Assembly: GCA_963565915.1 (NCBI GenBank)
Contig: OY751488.1
Location: 3,348,001-3,412,000 of the forward strand
Source of the DNA: Entoloma clypeatum
Taxonomy: Eukaryota > Basidiomycota > Agaricomycetes > Agaricales > Entolomataceae
Reading direction: 5' to 3'
DNA length: 64,000 bases
In this document: in pieces, positions 1 through 10,453 of the stretch
How positions within the stretch are numbered: the stretch's first letter is position 1
Layout of the letters: the number at the start of each line of letters is the position of its first letter
Translations under genes and position numbers: made by a program
The notes under the pieces: model-generated
What the model was told of the DNA's origin: nothing
Seen by the model: only the letters and a program-made list of their open reading frames with translations
The model's database searches: none

Positions 1-70
1 TGGGCGTGAGTTGACGCATGTAGGGGCTGTTGGGCGCGAAGGGGGGCTGTTGGGCATGAGTAGGGGGGAT
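1..70. repeat. minisatellite fragment, TTGGGCATGAG family
   Basis: G-rich degenerate tandem units containing TGTTGGGCATGAG and close variants, cut by the window start. The same core, in this or the reverse orientation, recurs near 15.6, 17.6, 45 and 55.8 kb, so this is one of five dispersed sites of a single minisatellite family. No coding potential is inferred. Confidence 0.6.
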
Positions 71-1798
71 AAAAGTATCAACTTCAACTTCAACTTGTTG
101 ATTGTTGATTGTTTGGCTCAACCAAACATCATGTGACCCTCCAAACCCATCCAAACGGTACGGGTTTTCGGAGGATAAGAAATCCTGATCCTCACCCTTA
201 CCCTCCCTTACCCTTCACCAAAATTCTGAGGGTTTTGTGTACCCTTGTCCATCACTAGCTGCATCTTGAAGCAGGATGGTTCCGAACCAGATGAGAACCT
301 GCAGGAAATGGTGCAAGGCAGTGTCTTGTGCAAATTGTGATTCACATTGACGGGCCTGCAGGGCAGCCTGTTCCTCTTCAACCCAGGGGAAAAGTTGTGC
401 AAGAAGAAAAGGTGGAGGTTCTTTGAAAGATTAGAATTCTATGAAAACATTCAAACAACAGAAGCTTACCCAGGAAGCCATGAGGAAGGAAATAAGAGTC
501 TTGGCATTTTCCATTGAACATGGCAGCACCAAGGAGGGCACTAACTGGAACCATCCATTTGTAGCAGTCATGGTAACAGCCACCACCACTCCATCCACTA
601 AGAGCCTTCATGTCACTTACTTCCACACCATGTTGATGAGCATTTTCTGCTGTATATAGCTGGCCACCATGGGTCACCTTGGAGATGTGGATGTCATTCC
701 AAACATGGATGAGATTGACCCGCTCACAATGATCTGTGATTGAACATTATCAGCTATGGAAAAGGGGCCTGAAAAACCACTCACTATCATATGATGTTGC
801 TGCTGATGGAGTCTTGGTGAAGAAGGCAAAAAGCCCATACCATTCCTGTCAACCCCATTCCCCACAGTCGGAAGCCTCAAAATCAGGAGAAAAATTGGGG
901 ACATCAATCTTTGAGATGTGAAAGATGGCAAAGAAGAGCATCACCATGCTGCTGATAGAACAAGGTGGTGGTGAAAGGCTCCGAATTCATCTGTGCGGCC
1001 TGTCTGATTGTGCTTGGCATTGTCGGCAAAGATCATGAGTGGTCAGGTCTTGAAAGGAAGGAGTGGCTACAACTGATCTTGAGTGTCATTTCAAGGCTGA
1101 TGTCATTCATTGGAACATCTGATAGAAACAGGTCAGACCAAAGGAGAGCATGAGAGCTGTCTCCACAAAATGTGATTGTTGATGAAAGCAGCAGCATCAC
1201 ATGGTCATGAATGCCAATAAAGGTCTGATGGGGGCCAGAATGGTCCTGAAGACACCAGGCCCAGCATCATATGAGATCGTTGGTGGTGTGAGATATGTGG
1301 CACTCGCATCTGCCTCGAGCGCATCATGTGAATAGAGTGCCAAAAAATTGCAGGTGTTGGAGAAGTCATCAGGGCTGGGCTTGGGTGTAACAGGAGTTGT
1401 TGGCAAAGGGATAGAGATGGTGGAGGATTGGGGGGCGACAGATGCAACATAGTTGCCTGCAAAGTTGAGGCGATAGCATTTAGAGGTGTGGGTGGACAAG
1501 CCAAAAAACTGGCCACGGTCCAGTTCGTGAATATTTTGAACAAGGTTCAAACACAAACCAAACCTTAATGTTCAGGTTCAGGTTCGGCCTCGTTCCAAAC
1601 CCAAACATTTAATAAGGGTTCAGGTTCGGGCTGATGCCAAACTGAACATTGCCGAACACGCAGTGAACCCAAAAGTCATATGACTTTGTTGATTGTTGAT
1701 CATCAAAGTTGAAAAAAATCAAACATTGACTACTTTTGGTGATCACCACCACAACTGCAGGGCTCTTTGAGTCCCTGCTGTTTTCGTTCGTGCCCAGC
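71..1798. other. unassigned interspersed region
   Basis: No gene that I can recognise. Open frames on both strands are short and lack family features. Around 1490-1680 there is a stretch rich in GGTTCAGGTTCGG-type repeats, and its ACTGGCCACGGTCCAGTTCG segment resembles a segment near 16,130-16,160, so this may be the edge of an old repeat. The region lies directly against the TSD of the downstream gypsy element and was contiguous with 15,557 onward before that insertion. Confidence 0.4.
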
Positions 1799-1928
1799 AG
1801 TCTTGTTATGGACTCTATGGTATGAGGACCACATCATATCTTTTACTTATCGGCCCGACTCGGCGCCCTCTTATGAACTCACTATGTCTAATGTCTACTT
1901 TCGCAACCTTCGATTCCCAGTCTGACTC

Positions 1929-2702
1929 TTTTTTTTTTTTTTTTTTTGGTCAACAGTTTGTATAGCGGTATACTAAGGGTACAGTCCGCTTGACATAGAG
2001 TAAACTACATCGGTCCGAGGACCTACGTACGCAAGAAGAACAAGCGGCGCAAAGCTCCGTCGAGCTGTTGAGTCCTCACGCCAGGACGGGGGAGTTTGTT
2101 ATAAACAAACACGTTAGTATGCGCACCCGAATATTCGGGCGCGCGGTACAAGAGCACTCCAACCTTGTGAGGTTGGCCGTTAGCGGCGCTGGGGGGTGTC
2201 TGCGCCCTACCCCCCAAAGAAGCGCCTGTGCGGTTCTTATCCTTCGATCGCGTTCGCTTGCCAGAGGGGGCTGCACCCCTTTGAACCCAGCGCGCTACCA
2301 CGCGACTACCGCCGACGGTTGTGTTGGGCGTTGGACGATCCCGGAAGGCAAATGCTCCTGGGTTATCCATGATAAATTTCCCGAAGACATCCCAGGTGGG
2401 GGAGTTCCTCGAGAAGGTGGGCATGTCTGGTGGCCTGGTGGGGTGGTGCAGACATTTGTAGAAAACGTGGGCGAAGTCCTCGACGGACCCCAGACCACAG
2501 TCACATTGTTCAACTTTGTCACCGATGTTGAACCTATGTCTGTAGTGGCCAATTGGGGCGTGGCTGGTGAGGCCGCGGACCATTTGTGCCATGAGGGATT
2601 GGGAGTGACCCACATCCTTAAGCCATGTGCCGCCCTTGAGATGGGACGGCTTCATACGTTTGGCCCGAGCGTGGTCTTGGCGTCTGACGCACGATCTCGG
2701 GA
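1929..2702 (-). mobile_element. 5'-truncated LINE insertion with poly-A tail
   Basis: A minus-strand non-LTR retrotransposon tail interrupts the gypsy LTR. It is flanked by a 16-bp duplication (ATTCCCAGTCTGACTC at 1913-1928 and 2703-2718). Its 3' poly-A appears as 19 T at 1929-1947, and its 5' side stops abruptly inside coding sequence. All other gypsy LTR copies in the window run through this point uninterrupted. Confidence 0.93.
2023..2702 (-). pseudogene. LINE ORF2 C-terminal fragment (RNase H tail and zinc-binding segment)
   Basis: Open frame of about 226 codons that enters at the truncation point and ends at 2023. It contains the motif RGLTSHAPIGHYRHRF followed by CDCG, then a His and a final Cys in HVFYKC. 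This is the usual Cys/His zinc-binding arrangement downstream of RNase H in fungal Tad-type LINE proteins. Endonuclease and reverse transcriptase domains are missing because of 5' truncation. The family assignment rests on this motif arrangement from memory. The large plus-strand open frame over the same bases is its antisense shadow. Confidence 0.75.
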
Positions 2703-2878
2703 ATTCCCAGTCTGACTCATTACATTTCTTCGTCATCCCCTTTAGTATACTTCGCTCCCACGCTGACTCGCTTTCCGCAGTCAGCTTACTCACTGTACAT
2801 AGCCTTCCGCAGTCGCCTTACTCATGCGCACTGCCTTCTGCAGTACTGACTCATCCGCTACCGCCTATAGTCAGTACC

Positions 2879-2922
2879 TATATAAACCTCTTGTACTGTA
2901 GTGAATTCCTTAGATTTAGCAA
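2879..2922 (+). promoter_or_regulatory. LTR TATA box and presumed transcript start with self-priming 11-mer
   Basis: TATATAAA lies at 2879-2886. About 30 nt downstream, where the transcript should begin, is AGATTTAGCAA at 2912-2922. This 11-mer is the exact reverse complement of the presumed primer-binding site at 2997-3007. The TATA box and 11-mer are also present in the other gypsy LTRs of the window. Confidence 0.7.
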
Positions 2923-2996
2923 TCACATTGCTCTTCGCCTTTCCACTTCCTGCATACTCTGCCCAAACCTTGGAACGGTTTGTTAAGCATAACAAG

Positions 2997-3007
2997 TTGC
3001 TAAATCT
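2997..3007 (+). promoter_or_regulatory. primer-binding site, self-priming (Tf1-like) type
   Basis: TTGCTAAATCT starts two bases after the LTR end, where a PBS should be. It does not look like a tRNA 3' end, which would start TGG. It is perfectly complementary over 11 nt to the predicted 5' end of the element's own RNA. This matches the known self-priming scheme of Tf1/sushi-group Ty3 elements. The same 11-mer follows the LTR at 62530-62540. Confidence 0.75.
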
Positions 3008-3428
3008 CGTTAGGTTCGCCCAGAGCGAAGAGAGCAACTACCAGACGAGTCAAGACGTCGCGCTTCTTTGAAGACTTCACCAGTAACCCATTCAGCACAC
3101 CAGAAGCCCGACAGGAGGAGCTAAGTCCTTGAGACAGTATCGATTTTACACTCATCCAGCAGTACATCGAATTGGAGATCCGTCGCATCCTACAGCAGGT
3201 GCTTGACGAAGAACTAGACAACGACGAGCATCGCCCCCACGGCGAAATAGCAGAGAGCATCCATCTTGCTCGGCAACACCAGATCACGTGTTACAACACC
3301 CGACAGAACGAACTCCAAAGCTTTCGCGTTCAAGAAGGACCTCAGACAGGTCGGATCACAGAGATCAGAGAGTTTATTGGTGTCCAGACAACCGTTATCA
3401 GAAGATTGATTAGGACACTCACATCGAG
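3008..3428 (+). pseudogene. Gyp-1 leader / possible N-terminal Gag coding, frames broken
   Basis: The leader has coding-like composition in more than one frame, for example a helical, acidic stretch around 3139-3330 (IRRILQQVLDEELDNDEH) preceded in frame by a TGA at 3130 that is also present in the copy at 62.6 kb. Shared stops make it uncertain whether this was ever the Gag N-terminus or an upstream ORF. No start codon can be chosen with confidence. Confidence 0.4.
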
Positions 3429-4652
3429 ATGTCCCAGAGCCACATCATCATGTCTTACTCGAAGCAGCAGATCTACGCCCACTTCACCACCAAAGAACAA
3501 CAGACCGAGTACAACCGCTGGGCACGAAACGAGAGACTTGACCCCTTCTCGTGACCAACAGACACGCAGGAACAGAGATTCCTTAGAGATTTACAGAGGA
3601 AATACTCTGAATGTTTTGCCACCGATTCCGCCGACGAGTCCCCTGACAAATTTACTTTTGACTCCGCGCAGTCAGATATCAAACAGACGCCTAGAACAGG
3701 GACTCATTTTCAATCCTTACCTGTATCCCGAACCCCATCTTCATCCCAACAACCCGACTCCTCTTCTCCTCCGCAGACTCTAAACACGGCAGAAGCTCCG
3801 GCTGTACAAACAATGGATACATCCAAGATCATCAAGGATCCTGGGATGTTCAAGGACAGATACACCTTTGGCGAGTGGTGGAAGGCCACCAAACTATACA
3901 TCAGGTTCCAAAAGAGCCTCACAGATGATCAGAAGATTCTTGCGGTGCTATCCCGCATGATGGAAGGGTCCGGCAGACACTGGGCCAGTAACAAGTTAGA
4001 CGCTCTTGCCGTTGACAACGAGAACATCACCTGGCTAGGTTTTTCCGATGACATCGCCACACGATTCTCCATCGCCAACAAGTCGGTCGCTGCCAAAGCG
4101 AGACTCGAAGTCCTGAAACAAGAGAAACGCACTGTTGATGAATTCTTGGATGAATTTGAAGAACTCTTGAAACTGTCAAACCTTGGCGAGGAAACTGGGA
4201 AATACATCCTAGAGAAGAACGTCAACCGCAGAATCTCTGAACAAGTGGCTAGCGATGGCAAGACGTACACCGATTACGCAAAGGAGATCCGAAACAAGGG
4301 ACGACAGATGGAAGGACACGCACTGGTCATCCGAGGTGGCGGCAACATGCGCACCGGATCGGGTACCACTTATGGTGGTCAGGGCAAGGCCATGGAGATC
4401 GACAAAGCAGGAGTCGCCCGTTGCTACAACTGTCAACACTTCGGTCATCTGGCTAAAGACTGTAGCGCTCCAAAGAAGAAAGATGGTCGCAAGTGTTTCA
4501 ACTGTGACCAAGAAGGCCATATCGCGCGCAACTGCCGCAAGCCGAAGAAGAACTCCGGAAGGGTTAGGAAGGTGTCCGAGGAAGATGCCGAGAATGATGA
4601 AACCACAATCTTAGAAGCCGACGAGAAGGATTTTCCCGAAGGGTCCGATTAA
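3429..4652 (+). pseudogene. gag: Gag polyprotein, two CCHC zinc knuckles, broken
   Basis: Structural protein of the gypsy particle, which binds and packages the RNA. From the Met at 3813 it reads MDTSKIIKDPGMF, a helical capsid-type segment, then two knuckles, CYNCQHFGHLAKDC and CFNCDQEGHIARNC, and an acidic tail, stopping at TAA 4650-4652. The same frame is coding-like back to 3429 but carries a TGA at 3552-3554 where the copy at 62.1 kb has CGA. The ATG at 3429 is ACG in that copy, and the probable start (ATG in MAEA of Gyp-2 and Gyp-3) is ACG here at about 3786. The true start is therefore best inferred from the sister copies. Pol begins in another frame 50 nt downstream. Confidence 0.85.
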
Positions 4653-4702
4653 ACGACGCTAAGTCGCGACCCTTATCTATTAAACGGACTTGCTTGCCTT
4701 GT

Positions 4703-7700
4703 ATGACTGCAGACAATAGAACCTATGTCATCCCTGCCAAGCGAGCCGCTGCGTCGACTAAGATTGTGAAGGGAGATAACCCTCCGAAAAGACGAGAAAT
4801 CAGGCTGTTAGCTCAGCTCAAAACACGGTGAGGACCAAAGGTTATCCGACCTGAGGTTGACAGCGGATGTGAACGCACATGCATCCATCCCAGAATAGTA
4901 CATGAACAGAACCTCCCCACGTGAGGAATACCACCCATAGCAATTCTAAATGCGGATGGATCACCAAATCGACAACAGAAAGCGAGCCAACTTGCCGAAG
5001 TCAAACTGGATTTGGGAGCACATCAGGAAACCATGGAAGCAATGGTACTGGACATTGGGAGAACAGACATGCTCTTGGGACATGACTGGTTGGTACACCA
5101 CAACCCCACAATCAATTGGACAACCGGCGCGGTAACATTTAACCGGTGCCCAACAACATGTCAAACCAAACACTCGGATTTCAGGATTAACCTTAATGGT
5201 CGCAAACACCAGGTTCGCATGGTTGAGGTGCGCGACAAAGATGCACCCAAAAAGTCGGATCAGAAATGGAAGCCTGGAGACCCTATCTTGGAAGCTGTCA
5301 CTCCCACACTACCTCCCACAACCAAACGACCCTCATATGTTAAACGATTTGCTCATCTTTTTGAGAAAGAGAACTTTGATAAGATCCCAAAGGAGAGGGA
5401 ATGTGACCATGGTATCGAACTTACACCGGACGCACCAAAGGAACTAGGGGAAAATACATATCCTATGACGCAAAAAGAACAAGAGGAATTGGACACATTC
5501 ATTGACGAGGGTCTAGCAACAGGAAAGATCCGCCCGTCCAAATCCCCATATGCCTCCCCTTGCTTCTTCATCAACAAGAAGGATGGCTCCAAACGATTGG
5601 TACAAGATTACCGCATGGTCAATAAATTCACGGTCAAAGACAAGTTCCCACTCCCATGAATATCTGATCTCTTGGACGTGCTGAAAGATGCAGTCTACTT
5701 CAATAAAATGGACATCATGTGGGGCTATAACAACGTCTGGATTAAGGAGGGCGACGAATGGAAAGCTGCCTTCCTCACCAGTCGAGGATTGTTCGAACCA
5801 TTGGTCATGTTTTTCGGTCTTTGCAACTCCCCGGGAACGTTCTCTCGAATGATGGCTAGTCTATTCCGGGACCAGATCCGCCGATGTATCTGCGTGATCT
5901 ACATGGATGACATCGTGGTTATCGGTAAAACCAAGGAAGAACTTGCATGAAACACCAAAGAAATCCTACAGATCCTATCGGACAATGATTTGTTCCTAAA
6001 GGAGAAGAAGTGTTTATGGGAAGTAACGAAATGTCCTATATTGGGATATGTGGTTGGTGAGGGACGTGTCGAGATGGAAACTGAGAAGGTGGATACAATC
6101 CGAAACTGGCGAGCACCCACAGGAAAAAAGGAAGTTCAGAAGTTCCTTGGATTTGCCAACTTCTATCAACGTTTTATTGAAGGGTACTCAAACATTGCAA
6201 AACCTCTCACCGCGCTCACAGGCGGTACGGCATTTACTTGGGGACCAACAGAGCAGCAAGCCTTTGAAGGTCTCATATGGGCAATTACATCGGCACCAGT
6301 CTTGGCATTACTGAAACCAGAGGGACAGTTCAGGGTTGAAACTGATGCATCGGGCTATGCAATTGGAGCAGTACTCTCTCAGAAGCAAGACGACAAATGG
6401 CACCCCATCGTGTTCTTGTCGCGGACCATGTCCGCGGCCAAACAGAATTACGAGATATACGACAAGGAACTCCTGGCGGTCATGGAAGCATTAAAAGATT
6501 GGAGACACTATCTGCTCGAAGCCAGGGAACATTTCGAGATCTTGACCGATCACAAGAACCTGGAATATTTCCGTCATCCTCAGGACCTAAATCAACGACA
6601 GCGACGCTGGAAAATGAAGTTACAAGACTATGACTTCGAATTACGGCATGTGCCCAGCAAGACCAATGCGAAAGTGGACATCCTGTCACGCTTACCCTGG
6701 TATGAAGCGGAACTCAAACCACAGGACAGTGACCAAATGCTCAAGGAGGGACTATTCTTGAAACGGTTGGAATCAGAAGATGTGGTACAAATGGAAATGT
6801 TCACGGAGGAACAATTCTTTGAAGGGGGTGAAACATCTGATTCCATCAAATTTGGAAACATGACGACCATTGAAAATCCATGGATCGCACGCATCAAGGG
6901 TTCAAACCGCATGGAGACAGAAGTAGCACAGGGCCTAAAGAAGAATCCTCATTGGTATCAGCAGGAGAATGGGATCACCTATGCAGGAGAACGAGTCTAT
7001 GTCCTGCCAGACCCACAATTACGACAAGAATTGATGTTTGAGTCACACAATGCACCAGTGGCTGGACATCCAGGACAGTACCGGACACATGAACTCCTCA
7101 CTCGCACCTACTGGTGGCCTACCATACTGCATGATGTGAAGAAGTACGTGAAGGGTTGCGACACTTGTCAACGCAACAAGATTAACCGACAAAAGCGACA
7201 TGCTCCGCTACATCCCCATGCAGCACCAAGTCACCCATGGGAAGACATAGGAATCGACGTCGTGGGACCAATACCAGAATCTGATGGAAAAAACACAATT
7301 CTGGTCATCACGGATAGACATTCGAAGATGCTTCACCTCATTCCGACAACCGTGGAACAATCAGCTGAAGGATTAGCCAAGATCTATCAGGATCAGATAT
7401 GGAAGCTTCATGGGATCCCCAAAAAGATCATCAGCAATAGGGGACCGCAGTTCGCCGTGAAGTTCATGGAGATACTCTGCCGCATGTTAGGGATCAAGAG
7501 GAACCTGTCCACTGCATACCACCCACAGACTGACGGACAGGCCGAGCGATCGCATCAGGAGACGGAAGCATTCTTACGAAACTTTGTCAACCATCTACAG
7601 GATGATTGGGCTGAATGGATCGCAATCGCAGAGTTCCAATACAATGACAAAGAACATCAGGCAACGAAGCACACCCCATTCTACCTCAACTACGGTTTAC

Positions 7701-8302
7701 ATCCGTGGAAGGGAGAGCTCGTGTTAGAAGATACCAATCCAGCTGCCAACGACTTCTTGAAAAAACTCAAACAGGCACGAGAAGAAGCCAATGCTGCGCT
7801 GAAACAAGCACAGGATCAGATGAAGAAGACAGTTGACACACGGCGAAGTCCGTCTCAGGACTACCGCATCGGAGACAAGGTGTGGCTGGAAGGGACTAAC
7901 ATCAGGACCGATCGCCCCTCAAAGAAACTTGATGCACTCCAACATGGACCATTCAAAGTCCTAGAGAAGAAAGGAGCTAGCGCGTACCTTCTTGATCTTC
8001 TGAAGACATGGAAGATGATTCACCCTGTGTTCAACGAGACCCTGTTGTCACCATATGAAACTCCGAAGTACGCCATCCAGAAAAAGAAACCAGCCCCTGA
8101 TCCGATCATCGTCGAAGGACGAGAAGAGTACCATGTGTCTACGATCCTAGACTCTCGAAAGTTCCGCGGAAAGATCCAGTACCTCGTCCAGTGGGAAGGA
8201 TATGGTCCAGAAGAGAACACATGGGAACCTCGAGCTAATGTTCAGAACGCTCAAGATTTGATCTGTGATTTCCATCGGCAGAACCCATCTCGTCCACAAT
8301 AA
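4703..8302 (+). pseudogene. pol: Pol polyprotein: protease, RT, RNase H, integrase, chromodomain; four internal TGA
   Basis: One frame of 1200 codons from ATG 4703 to TAA 8302. Domains: aspartic protease (VDSG, Asp53), reverse transcriptase with YMDD at 400-403, RNase H (ETDASG near 548), integrase zinc domain from His782 (HNAPVAGH then CDTCQ), integrase core, and a chromodomain ([17 protein letters not shown]) near the end. Chromodomains direct such elements to heterochromatin. The integrase triad is Asp852, residue 912 and Glu948 in D,D35E spacing, but 912 is Asn (ISNRGPQF), whereas Gyp-2 has Asp. In-frame TGA codons lie at 4829, 4922, 5657 and 5948; the last two are shared with Gyp-2. The frame is open back to 4601 and overlaps gag, so a frameshift or reinitiation is possible. 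I see no canonical slippery heptamer. Confidence 0.93.
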
Positions 8303-8435
8303 AAGACGAGTTCTCAAAACCCATGGCAGTATCGACCTCATCAGTCAACCACACACCGAGTTCCCTGCTCTAGTCTTCTCCCTGCCCAATATAGCCACCC
8401 CATTCTTCTTTTACCTCTCAACCATCCTCACCGCC

Positions 8436-8777
8436 ATGTCAAACACCATCGTCACCTCCACCTCCACCACCGACATCAACCCCGCCATCACCGCCCTCAT
8501 GAACGAAGCACTCTCCATGAGAGACCAAATCCATGCCCTTGAAACTTCCCTCGCCGATCTCCTTCATCGCCAGATGAATATCCGACTTCATTCGTTGTCC
8601 AATCTCCCCGTCGCCCCGACTCCCAAAGAAAAACAAATTCTCAGGAATTACACCAGCACCCTCGTCATCGAAAATCGATGCATTCGGCTGGCCATCAAAG
8701 GCCTTGAACTCACCGTAGCCATCAATGAGGAGTTGATATATGTGTTGAGAATACATTCTAGACGGATGTCTCGATAG
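8436..8777 (+). pseudogene. ORF3: conserved small downstream ORF, disrupted by Cop-A
   Basis: Third ORF of the gypsy element, after pol. It starts at ATG 8436 with a Ser/Thr-rich leader, then an amphipathic segment (NEALSMRDQIHALETSLADL), a basic stretch, and IKGLELTVAINEELIY. Host sequence ends at 8742, where Cop-A enters; the frame then reads 11 codons into the copia LTR and stops at 8777. The rest lies at 15051-15115, ending WGQ-stop, giving 123 codons in total. The same protein is encoded in the copies at 35.3-35.7 kb (minus) and 48.8-49.2 kb. I recognise no family. Heptad-like spacing suggests a coiled coil. Its position after pol is where some Ty3 elements carry env-like or accessory genes, but there is no signal peptide or membrane span. 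Confidence 0.6.
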
Positions 8778-9183
8778 TCAATCACATGTCTATAGACATG
8801 TGTATTCCCATATGGAGTTACATATGGAAGTGTTCTAGACTTAGAACAATCTAGACTCGCTCTAGATCCCTGACTCATTAGATATGTGTCAGACGTGCAT
8901 AACATATGTCATGTTATGTCACATCATGTGCTTGTCACACTATGTGACTATAAGTCACATATTACCATATACGTGAGTTTATGGTTCTGCGACAGAACTC
9001 AGTTTGTACTTGTTTGTACATGGTCTGTGCGCATTCTTGTAGGTATAAATACTCAATGTATCTGTATCTGCAATAATAGGACTTTACCAAGTACCTTCAT
9101 CACTCAAGCTCTTCTCGCTCCGCTTCCTCCAATGTGAGTATCTTACCCAGGCTTCCCTGCGTATGTAGGTGTGCTGTTCGATA
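8743..9183 (+). repeat. Cop-A 5' LTR
   Basis: 441 bp, starting TGTTGAGAATAC and ending CTGTTCGATA. It is rich in palindromes near its start, including the perfect CACATGTCTATAGACATGTG at 8783-8802 and CCATATG...CATATGG just after. It contains TATAAATA at about 9043. Confidence 0.93.
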
Positions 9184-9196
9184 GGTTATGGGCCCC
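9184..9196 (+). promoter_or_regulatory. Cop-A primer-binding site, tRNA-iMet anticodon-arm type
   Basis: GGTTATGGGCCCC follows the LTR directly. Its reverse complement contains GGGCCCATAACC, the anticodon stem-loop of eukaryotic initiator tRNA-Met. This points to priming from an internal tRNA fragment, as established for Drosophila copia, rather than from a tRNA 3' end. Confidence 0.75.
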
Positions 9197-9295
9197 GGAT
9201 TGCCCGGTACAGTCTGCGCACTCTAACGGAGTTGCTGCGACTGTCTAGCCTGTTAGATACTAACCTGGCCTAGCCAGTGAGCGCGAGTCTTAAAA

Positions 9296-9793
9296 GCGCC
9301 CTTTGGGCTGCTACCGCCTCTTTAGCTAGTAGCATAGACTAGTCTAAGTTAGTTATCTGGTTTGATACTCGGAGGTTCCAGACTAGTGAGCGCCCTTTGG
9401 GCTGCACCTAGTTCTGATGTCCAAGACTAGCAAAGCGCCCCTAGGGCTGCATCTAGTTCTTGATCTAGACTAGGGCCTTTTATGGCCTATGTCTATATTT
9501 GGACATTTTGTACAAGCCTGTGGTTTGAGCGCCTTGATAGGCGGCCGCCACACCCCTGTGAAAAACCCTCTCTTGTATCTGCGCCTTCATTTGGCTGCGA
9601 TCTAGATTTAGGGTTTTCTCACGCTGTGTCATGTCCTGTCTGGCATTTGGTTTCAAACCAAATCGAGTGTATCTCGATGTGCTGACATTCGGACATCACG
9701 ATTCTCAGGAACTTTCTGTTCCGTGAACTTTTTCGTCAATCGATCTTGATCCATTGCACCCTGTACCTGATGAAAGCACCCTTTCCGGGTTGC
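9296..9793 (+). repeat. bulged-hairpin repeats in the Cop-A 5' leader (6 copies)
   Basis: Copies of GCGCC-loop-GGCTGC at 9296-9311, 9390-9405, 9435-9450, 9529-9546, 9581-9598 and 9776-9793. Each can fold as five pairs with one bulged base (usually U) in the 3' strand and a loop of about 3-8 nt. At 9776 the stem is GCACC/GGTTGC, a compensatory G-C to A-T change that keeps pairing and bulge. They lie between the PBS and gag, where packaging signals of LTR elements commonly lie. Confidence 0.75.
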
Positions 9794-10453
9794 CTCAGGG
9801 ACTTCCCATTTTTCTGGTTGCACGATCTCAGATTTGATGCTGACTTAAAATCGTTCCTAGATGAAAGGATCTTGCATCTGCTTCCACTATGGTTTCATTC
9901 AGGCAAACCATTGGTCACACCGTGACATCCGCGTTATTCAGCGTGATGATGGTTTCCACAGACGACACCTCTGTACTCTGGATTGCATGGTCACACCACG
10001 CATTCGGAAGGTGAAAGTCACGCAGCTGCGATACGGACGGCATGCACGCCATGTCTGTACTCGCAAATGTGGAAAGAAAAAAGCAGTATGTGTCCCCATC
10101 TACATTCTCTTCACTCGTTGAACTATGACTCTAGGATCCCTGGGCGCCACGCCCGAGTAACATCCGGAGAGCTCGAACGAGGGACTTACCGTCCCCCTTC
10201 AATCATAGTGACGATGAAGAAAGGAGAATCACACCCGAGGTTACACCCAGGGTAATAAAGATGGAGCAATCGCCTGATCTATAGGCGACCGTCTTTATGT
10301 AAATACCACAGCATTGTGACCCTTAGTCACATAAATAAAGGCTATTACATAAACTCTCTCTGACATGTGTCACAAACAATTCAGACAATACCTCTTATCA
10401 GTTCAAATTGGTCTTGAATATTTGCTGACCACTGTTTCTTTTTAGAAACAAAC
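9794..10453 (+). other. Cop-A leader between the hairpins and gag
   Basis: Non-coding by inspection. A different palindrome, TCGCCTGATCTATAGGCGA, lies near 10270. No protein feature recognised. Confidence 0.5.

Larger units (their letters stand above)
1804..2994 (+). repeat. Gyp-1 5' LTR, split by LINE
   Basis: Starts TGTTATGG and ends TTAAGCATAACA. It is 1191 bp as it stands and about 401 bp once the LINE and one copy of its target duplication are removed, matching the 402-bp 3' LTR. Differences from the 3' LTR are mostly transitions. It carries TATATAAA at 2879 and the self-complementary 11-mer at 2912. Confidence 0.95.

Noticed and set aside
2068..2715. 215-codon plus-strand open frame
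   Set aside because: Antisense of the LINE ORF fragment, which has the recognisable Cys/His motif; the plus frame has no family features.
3172..3783. 203-codon plus-strand open frame as full Gag
   Set aside because: Starts at TTG, and its second half runs over sequence that is coding-like in the Gag frame; only its first part is coding-like.
4601..4652. Programmed -1 frameshift site between gag and pol
   Set aside because: The frames overlap here, but the only candidate (T TTT CCC) does not fit the X XXY YYZ rule; not called.
8436..8777. ORF3 as an envelope gene
   Set aside because: No signal peptide, membrane span or Cys pattern; position alone is not enough.
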